DNA of 64,000 bases from Gadus chalcogrammus (Eukaryota > Chordata > Actinopteri > Gadiformes > Gadidae). The stretch spans positions 19,109,138 through 19,173,137 of the forward strand of contig NC_079419.1 in NCBI RefSeq assembly GCF_026213295.1. Direction: 5' to 3'. The notes below the pieces were generated by a model. The model did not search any database, was not told the DNA's origin, and worked only from the letters and a program-made list of their open reading frames with translations. Within the stretch, counting starts at the first letter, position 1; each line of letters begins with the position of its first letter. Made by a program: the position numbers and the translations under genes. Shown here in pieces: positions 36,813-64,000 of the stretch.

Positions 36813-37658
36813 AGTGACATGATGAGCAGAACTTTCCGGAAATCTGTATCTTGCAATGGCTGTATTGATTTTGTAATTGAGAGATTGTAAATAAACCATA
36901 TATATCTTTATAGATGTATATTAGTAAATTGTAATGAATTGGGAATAAATACAGTAGTATATCCCTATCACTTTTGGGAATAAATATGGGCAATATCTCC
37001 ATCTGCTGGATGAAAGAAATAATAAATGTATGTATTATTACCACCCTGAGGCAATTGCAGTGCAAATATATTTATTTCGCTAGGTGGCTATTAAGTTTTT
37101 GTCCGGATATTCAACTAATCATGTTTTGTCTCATGTACGAATATTGACAGTGAGTGATAGTTGTTTTTCTGTAAACAATACCATGAACACTGTGGCCAAC
37201 CAAATATGCATACTTGTTAGTGGCATCAACATATGGCCAATGATGCAAATGCCACTACGACAAAATAGGCCTAGAAACAACTCGTTTTAGAGCGGTCTTC
37301 TGCAACTGGCATCCCCCGAGAGTGTGGGTGAACTCTGGGGGCGAACCTGCTTGGCGAACAGCAGCACTTGCCTACGTGCCCACGTCAGAGACACTCACCA
37401 CATCCCAGAATGCAACTCGAGGCCGTCAAAATCCAGCAGCTCGTAGTGGTTTACTAGAGCGCCGAGCAGGCGGACGTCGACGGTAAATACGGGGCACATC
37501 TCACACTCCATGTGACACATTACCGATCCTTAACGCGAATCGGGCAAAGAATTATGCTGCTCGGCACACTTTCATAACGGGCTTTTGAGTCTCTAAAGCC
37601 TCAACATTTTTCATTTTGGAGGATTCCTCCCCATCCTCCGGGTCGTACCGAACAGGCA
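36813..37658. other. med26: crtc1-med26 intergenic region and med26 promoter
   Basis: AT-rich DNA up to about 37280 is followed by a more GC-rich segment (37300-37650) with CpGs leading to the med26 ATG. There is no TATA box at a usual distance. I see no other gene. Confidence 0.4.
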
Positions 37659-40600
37659 ATGACAACGGTCTCGGCAACTCCGCAGCAGATGAGGGACCGG
37701 CTGCTGAAGGCCGTCGACAGTCACAGCAATGTAAGTAGGCTAGCGAGCTAACGTTAGCTTGCCTACAGCCCCTCTAAACTCATGCATGTTAGGCTATTAG
37801 CAAACCAGCTGCAAATCAGCTAAGATTGAAGTAAGCACGTTCTGCATTGTACACGACACTACAGTACAGAAGAGTTGTTCGACGTTGGGGTTATCCCGAA
37901 GGCATAACGTTGGGCTATTTGAGATGACAGCTCGTACGCTAGCAACAGCGTTACCATGGTTAGCGTCTGGGTACTTTAGCCGCATTTGCGTCTAGCATGC
38001 TATCGGTTAGCCCCAGTAAACGGGATAGGCCTATATCATGGAAGAGAGCGGTTTCGCTGTAGCGATATTGGTTTCAATACATTTAAAGTTTGGTGATGTT
38101 AATTGATATGCTCATGAACTCGCCTGTTAAGCTGAGGTCGCATCCCTTGTTGGCGGTAGATGTTACCGGCGGTAACGGCTGTGGGAACGCGCGGCGGGTT
38201 ACTTTAGCCGAGTTCCAGGAAATAGTCGCGAGCTTGATATCCAAGTCAAACATCAGCGTCAACGTATTTGCTAACGGCTAATGCTAGCTAACAGTTAAAT
38301 GTGTAAATGTTAATGTTCCAGATGACTTCACCTCTGACTCGATGTAACCCTTTCAACAAGGCAGCCCTAAGCGATGCTAAGCTACAATATATATTGGGCT
38401 TTTCTGCGTTGACACATAGTTCACAAGCTTCAAACGACAGTCTGAAGACTTCAAGCTAACTTCTGCTAGCTCACTATTAGCTGCTGATACTCGGACGTTT
38501 AGCTTCAGTCTTGGTCTCAGTCAGAATGATTCTCAAAGCAGAGAATTAATATACATTTACAACATTATTTGATCTTCTTTTCAAGATAGCTATATTTTAA
38601 AGAAGGAAAAAGCCGTTCAAACATAACTGGGAATTAAAATGCCATTTCCTGCTACAGATGGTCAAGCAACCAGTGGTTTTGATGTGCTTTGCCCTCTTGT
38701 TGTTATACAATGGTACAATTGGCTTCAGAGGCTTTATGGCCAGTGAACACCCAATTTATTGTCCGTCCTTCAAGTAGTTTTTGTCTAATTTGATCATGAA
38801 ACACACACGTTAACGCTAGCTGGTTTGTTAGTCCCGTTTGGTTGTTCATACCTTAATCCTAATGGTGGTATAAAACATGCATTGACACTTGCAGTATTTG
38901 ATGGTTTTTATCCTTTTGCCTGCAGATTTGCAATATGGTGGCGGTCTTGGAAGTAATTACCTATTTGGAAAAGTATCCCATCACCAAAGAAGCACTTGAG
39001 GTAAGATCCATCCCAAACTTTGTGATTCTTTTTTTATTTAATTAATTTTTATTAAATTTTTTATTTAATTTATTTTTATGGAACAATCATAATCAAAGGT
39101 TTCTTCTGTATGGGTCACATACAGGAAACTCGCCTAGGAAAGTTAATCAACGATGTGCGGAAGAAAACCAACAATGAAGACCTTGCAAAGCGTGCTAAGA
39201 AGCTCTTGAGGAACTGGCAGAAGCTGATTGATCCAGGACCTGCCGAGACACCAACGCGTGGACCCGGGGCCCCTCCTGCCTCTACAAACGGAGGCTTGCA
39301 TCCCTGCCGGACAGATGCCCGTCAGCTGCTGCCCCCCCTGACGTCTTGGTTGAAGGCAAGGGCGTCCCAGATGTCAAAGTCAGAAACGATGTTCATAACA
39401 CTTACTCGCCCAAAGCGGCGAAATCGAGCAACCGCAAGCGGCGGGCAGAGCAGAGGGATGGCGGCGTGCACTTGCCAGAAAAGATATCGAGGATGGCTTA
39501 TGAACACTCTCTATCGCCTCCGCTCACCAACGGCACTGCGAGCAGTCCCGAGGCGCTGCTCGAGCTGGAGGTTGTTCCATCTCCTGACAGACCGCCGCGG
39601 ACGGATCATCTCGACAATGACAAACACAACAAGATCCCCGTCAATGCGGTAAAGCCTCGCCCCAGCTCCCCCGGAGTGGCAAAACTACCTAGCACTTCTT
39701 CATTGATCAAGGTTGCAGTGATGCAGCAGCAGGTCAGAATGGAGGATGGGGGATGTGGGGTAGGAGGAGCGGGAGGTGGAGGATATTATCAAGCTAAAAG
39801 CCCACGTGGCGTCACCACTAGTCCCCGGGGTGTGAAAGAAACAATGACCAAGCGCTCTTCTGCATATGCACCAAAAGGTGTCCCCAGCCCCACGCCGCGC
39901 GGCTCCCCTCTGCCTTCGTCCCAGCCCGCGGCGTCGCTAGCCCAATCGCCTCTTGGCAACAGGCTGCCGCACCCTTCCTACAGGTCTTCTGCGCAGTGGG
40001 CCAGTACTTCACAAAGCTCTTCTTCGTCTCAATGTCCCCCGCATGACTCGTTTATAACACTGGAATCACCGTCGATCTCCCCGCGTCCCTCCCAGCACAG
40101 CCCCACCCAACGCAGACCGTCCGCCGAGGCCACCGCCAGCATCGTGGTCGCCGAGGAGACGGACGGACCACCTCTCACCCCCTCGGAGAGAAAGAGGAGG
40201 AAAAAGTATCGGTCGAGGGACTATGCTGTTAACCTTGATGGTCAGAAAACGGAGGACACTGTTAAGCCTGTGCGCTTAAAAGAACGCAGGATAACCTTTG
40301 ATCCTGTGACGGGCCAGATCAAGTCCATGGTACACAAGGAACCTTTTCAGACGGAGGAGGCCGGCGTGCCAGACTCTGCAGAGTGTACAAAGAGGACTGA
40401 GAACATTGTGCCCCAGACCCCGTTGCCTCCCTCAGCCCCTACCTTTGGACCGGCCGCCGCCCCTCCCTTCGCCTCTGCCCCGCCCGTTAACCCCGCCCCT
40501 GCCCCTGCCCCTAACCCTAACCCTTTCCAACAGACAAACTGGAAGGAGCTTTCACGGAACGAAATTATCCAGTCTTACTTGAACCTCCAAAGTAACATGC

Positions 40601-40914
40601 TCACGTCCTCGGGGGTGCAGACCCCCAGCGCGCACTTTTTTATGTCTGAGTATCTGAAACGGGAGGAGCCCGGTGTCAAGGAGGCCAGGGAGATGCACGT
40701 TCTGCAGAAGGACAGCTCGGTGGCGCATCGGCCTGGCGTGAGCGGAGAGGTGACGGACACGGAGCTGGACAGAATACACACGCAACACTGGCCAGGGGTC
40801 AATGGTTGCTATGACACAAAGGGTGCCTGGTTTGACTGGACAGAGTGCATATCGTTGGACCCTCACGGGGGCGAAAGCAGACTGAACATCTTGCCATATG
40901 TTTGCCTAGACTAA
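37659..40914 (+). CDS. med26: Mediator complex subunit 26
   Basis: Mediator subunit that recruits elongation factors to RNA polymerase II. Exons: 37659-37730 ([20 protein letters not shown]), 38926-39000 ([20 protein letters not shown]) and 39125-40914. Residues about 10-90 form the TFIIS N-terminal (LW) domain, ending [19 protein letters not shown] and [17 protein letters not shown] low-complexity Ser/Pro-rich middle follows, then the conserved motifs [10 protein letters not shown] and [18 protein letters not shown] and the Mediator-binding C-terminus ([46 protein letters not shown]). Total length is about 620 residues, near the family size. The frame slips once between about 39300 and 39345, at or near a six-C run. 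The downstream ATG at 39346 is therefore not the true start. Confidence 0.95.
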
Positions 40915-42531
<1,617 letters not shown>

Positions 42532-44194
42532 ACACTGGTATATGCACCATTTGTTTGTTGTTAAAAAAACAGATGCAGTATGGGTAAAAGAAAATTAAGA
42601 CGATGAGGTGCCACACAACAAAGCTTGCAATAAAGAAAAGTGCTAAAGTAAAGGGTGTTAAAGAATCCGGTTTGACTGTGGTATGACTGAGAATAGAAAG
42701 ACTCATGGGGGGCATCGCTATCCAGTGTCTAACAACAACTCAATTGTTTGAAAAATAAAAGAACTAAATCCACTGTTTACCATAGTTTTTTTTACCCGTT
42801 GTATGTTGCCATCACGTTGAGGATTCTCAGTGATACACCTGTAGAGTGGAACTGTCAGTACCGGGATCCTTCCACAAGGGGGTGCAATATGTTGTCTATG
42901 GTTTTTGACTATTACTGACCGTTTTTAATTATTGTTTCTAGTACGAGCTTCTGTTTTAGGTCATAGTAATTCCTACCCGGTGCATGAACCAACATGATAT
43001 TGAAAATATTAAGTTCCCTACTTGCAGGCCCTTATATCACCTGAAGCCATGAACTGCATCATTTAACAACTCTGTGTCTTAGTATCTTGAAGAGTGACTA
43101 ATTTCTGGAACTCAATCACACAATCATATCGAGTCTAACTATGTATGAAATTAGTACTAATTAATTTATTTAGTTTCACAACTACTCGATCACACCAATA
43201 GAGGTCCTAAGTATGTGAGTTTTAAAGACTTGTTGTGCCTCCGCAATTCACAAGTGTTCTTATTGTAAGTCACTTTGGATAAAAGCGTTAATGCCCTGAA
43301 TGTGGCATTTGACACCTGTGTCCCTTGCTAACCAAAATACAATTGTCCCTGTGTAGTTGTTGGTTGGTTTGTTAAGCCTCTTGACAACTAGTCCAGACCA
43401 GGTTTAACCTGTTATGTCAATATACCAGCAGTAGGTGTGGACTGTCTGTGATCCTCAAATGTTTCTTCAGCTTTAATAGTTGTGATAGGCCCAACTCCTG
43501 CAATATAATACGTTTTGTATTCAGATCAATCTATCACTTCCTCTCTTCTCACGTTTAGTCTACTAGGCCTTTAGAAAGAAATCATGCAGATAAACTCAAA
43601 CTGCGAGTTTTTTTCAATTCATATTTAACATTCTTCCATTAGATTACCTTTAAAAAAAATCAAAAAAAAAATCTAGTGTAATCTGTGCCTTCCGGTAGCC
43701 ATGTGGCTTTGATGCAAAAATATTACGTCATTCAATTTCTCCAAAAGCGCATAGTCTGCTAGTCCGTCAAACCCTGCCAGTGTTGCCAGATTGGTCCAGA
43801 TTTCCCATCCAATCTGGCAACACTGAACCCTACTTCCCATCCCGACGGTGACTCAAGAAGAGCCCGCATAGACGGCAGCGGCCGCTGTACGTCTGGCATG
43901 CTTGGATGGGACGGCCCATTCACTCCCACCTTCAGGAATTCGGGGAGTTTCATTCCATATAAGGACTTCTTGATATCAATCACGACGTAGGCAAGAGAAG
44001 GGGCGGAGCCTATAATCGATTAGGGACGCGTCACGCTCCGAGGGAGCGTTGTGATTGGTGCACCCGTCAAAGAGAAAGTCCGCACGTTTGAGTCCGCTCG
44101 ACATCTCATTGGAAGGTAAACTAAATACGTTCAGCGCCATCGTTTCACTACAACTCACCAAGTTTTTGACTTCTCGCGAATCTAGCCGTTGACA
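42532..44194. other. med26-cnn2 intergenic region
   Basis: It contains a SINE-tail remnant (cactttggataaaagcgtta, 43271-43290), a tiny palindromic element (43778-43825) and GC-rich sequence from 43850 that is presumably the cnn2 promoter. There is no coding similarity. Confidence 0.4.
43778..43825. mobile_element. 48-bp palindromic hAT-type element
   Basis: The inverted repeats CAGTGTTGCCAGATTGG and CCAATCTGGCAACACTG are perfect complements around a 14-bp loop. Flanks are AACCCTGC (43770-43777) and AACCCTAC (43826-43833), an 8-bp duplication with one mismatch. This is essentially two terminal repeats with nothing between them. Confidence 0.7.
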
Positions 44195-50799
<6,605 letters not shown>

Positions 50800-51785
50800 G
50801 AAGGGAGAGGGGAAAGACGTCCAAAGGAAGGAGGGGTTTGCTTGAAACATTCCAAATATAGAAGCTCAATGCATTCAACTTCTCATAGGTTGTTTTTAAA
50901 CTCTGTGGTCATTAATTATGTTGGTAAAAAAAAACTGCCTCCCATTGCTACAATCATCCCAACGAGCTGTATTGTTGTATTGTTTTAATTTATAGTTTTT
51001 TAAGGCCATTGTCTTTTTGAGGGAATTCCCGCTGGGAATGCCAATGTTCCTAGTTCATTTTATTTTTTATAAAACTAGGGATTGTATAGTGAGCCAAAGA
51101 CGCAGATCCTATATTTTAATCAAAATACTTTACACTCCAGAAACCTGACATTACTGGGTTACATTTTTTAGTAGTCAAATCATGAAATCTCTTAGACCAA
51201 AGATCAAAACTGGCTTACTATTGTACTATTTGTGGCAGCAAAAACATAATAATGTCAATGTTACAACCGGTTCCATTTGTTCAGTATTTGTCAGTTTATA
51301 TGACCCATGACTTTTTTCTACTGGTTAAATCCGATGGGGAAACCAAAAACTGTGTTGTGGGAACAAAACCATGGACTGTGACATTCTGTCTTCACTCTCA
51401 GTTTAGTTTGTATTTTTTTGTGTTTGTTTTTTTATTAAGGAAATATTTTCCCTGTTTGTATAACCAGTACAACTGTAGCCCAGCTTGTTTTCTTTGGAAT
51501 AAAGACATTTTGTCGGTTGGAAGGGCAGGCCTTAAAGTACTCAATGAGGGTTTTTAACATTCCAAGCAAGAATACTGGATTCTATGTGAACTATGCGTTA
51601 GTGGCATAAGGACCAAGCATATCATTATATTACTATGAGCATACAATGTAATAATTTATGCCTATTTCTTACCTGGACTGTAAACATAATTTGATACTAT
51701 AAATAGTATAAATGTGCTCAAGATCCGTTTTTTTAGATGAAACCTGATGCCTTTTTGAAATGCATTATATGCTTTTGACAATAAA
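50800..51785 (+). other. cnn2: cnn2 3' UTR
   Basis: T-rich sequence runs to AATAAA at 51780-51785, giving a UTR near 1 kb. A 101-codon frame inside (51252-51557) is Phe-rich chance sequence. Confidence 0.6.
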
Positions 51786-52333
51786 GTGTTCTAAAAAACG
51801 AATTATCTGATTCTGATTGTTCTGTTCGTTTAACATGGAATTTCTTGAGTTTGTCCTTTCTGTACATAAATATGTATATCACATGATTGCATATGTCAAT
51901 GAGGATACAGCGAATAGCAAATTTTATAAATCATTGAATGATTTTTTATCTTCGGTCATTTGGTAGCCTTTGGTAGTTTCTGGTATTGTTTTTCAAAGAT
52001 GGAGTGATGATCAAAAAGGAAATAAATGTAATTCGGGAGATGATCACGTTCCCTCTTTTTATTACTTACTGTTAGATTCTTTGGTGAGTTCTAGGTGCGT
52101 TGTCAAGAGTTGTCTTGACTGAGCCCAATTTCCTCTTTTACTACTGTGGTTACATTACATCTAAAGTTAAACCAACTCGCTTATCATGTGAGATGACACC
52201 ATCTGCTGGGCAAAAAATGTAAACACATGTGTAGACAGGAAACGTTAACCAGAGACCGGATGCCCAGCCCCACTCCCGCGATATTAGGTCAAACGAGACT
52301 TGGGTTGTTCTTTTCCCCGGAAGACCAGGCAAG
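51786..52333 (+). promoter_or_regulatory. rps15: rps15 promoter and 5' TOP start
   Basis: The sequence just before the rps15 ATG is gttgtt-CTTTTCCCC-ggaag. A C followed by pyrimidines at 52310 is the 5' terminal oligopyrimidine pattern by which mTOR controls ribosomal-protein mRNA translation. It would leave a 24-base 5' UTR. The rest of the interval is AT-rich spacer after cnn2. Confidence 0.6.
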
Positions 52334-54200
<1,867 letters not shown>

Positions 54201-54227
54201 ACTGGCTGTTTTCGTTATATAAATAAA

Positions 54228-63978
<9,751 letters not shown>

Positions 63979-64000
63979 TAGCATTCTCACCACAACATTC

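Noticed and set aside
39346..40914. A 522-codon frame as a complete protein starting at 39346
   Set aside because: It is the continuation of MED26 after a one-base slip; the upstream TFIIS-domain exons supply the true start at 37659.

Overview
The window is nuclear DNA from a ray-finned fish. Genes are split into short GT-AG exons, introns are rich in tRNA-derived SINEs, LINE tails and hAT/piggyBac-like MITEs, and there is a very high load of long (AC/GT)n microsatellites. That density resembles cod-like (gadiform) genomes, but I cannot fix the species from sequence alone. There is one assembly gap of exactly 100 N (8901-9000).

Layout, left to right. Positions 1-2918 hold the last two coding exons of a DPP9-like dipeptidyl peptidase (+), with its 3' UTR to about 3.8 kb. 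Then comes intergenic DNA with a hAT MITE, and the fibrinogen-domain exons of an ANGPTL4-like gene (-, 7566-8518) whose 5' exons are missing beside the gap. A GDF15-like TGF-beta ligand follows (+, 11040-12503; many single-base frame breaks). Next is a small single-pass membrane protein with cytoplasmic tyrosine motifs (-, 15.8-17.6 kb), possibly LRRC25-like. CRTC1 (+, 19202-32072) has 15 recognisable coding exons, an apparent U12-type AT-AC intron, many single-base frame breaks and a 4.7 kb AT-rich 3' UTR. MED26 (+, 37659-40914), calponin CNN2 (+, 44195-50799) and ribosomal protein RPS15 (+, 52334-54200) follow. The first 13 coding exons of a DPP9 gene (+, 56224-63946) run off the right edge.

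The human orthologues of all these genes lie on chromosome 19p (GDF15, LRRC25, CRTC1 and MED26 in 19p13.11; ANGPTL4, CNN2, RPS15 and DPP9 in 19p13.2-p13.3), so this is one conserved linkage block. The genes share no single pathway. Two (CRTC1, MED26) are transcription cofactors, two (ANGPTL4, GDF15) encode secreted metabolic or stress hormones, and the rest are cytoskeletal, ribosomal and protease genes.

The main oddities are DPP9-like pieces at both ends in the same orientation, an AT-AC intron in crtc1, a concentration of 1-bp indels in gdf15 and crtc1, a 56-base poly(C) run touching the crtc1 stop codon, TG repeats sitting at splice acceptors, and several small DNA transposons with legible target-site duplications.
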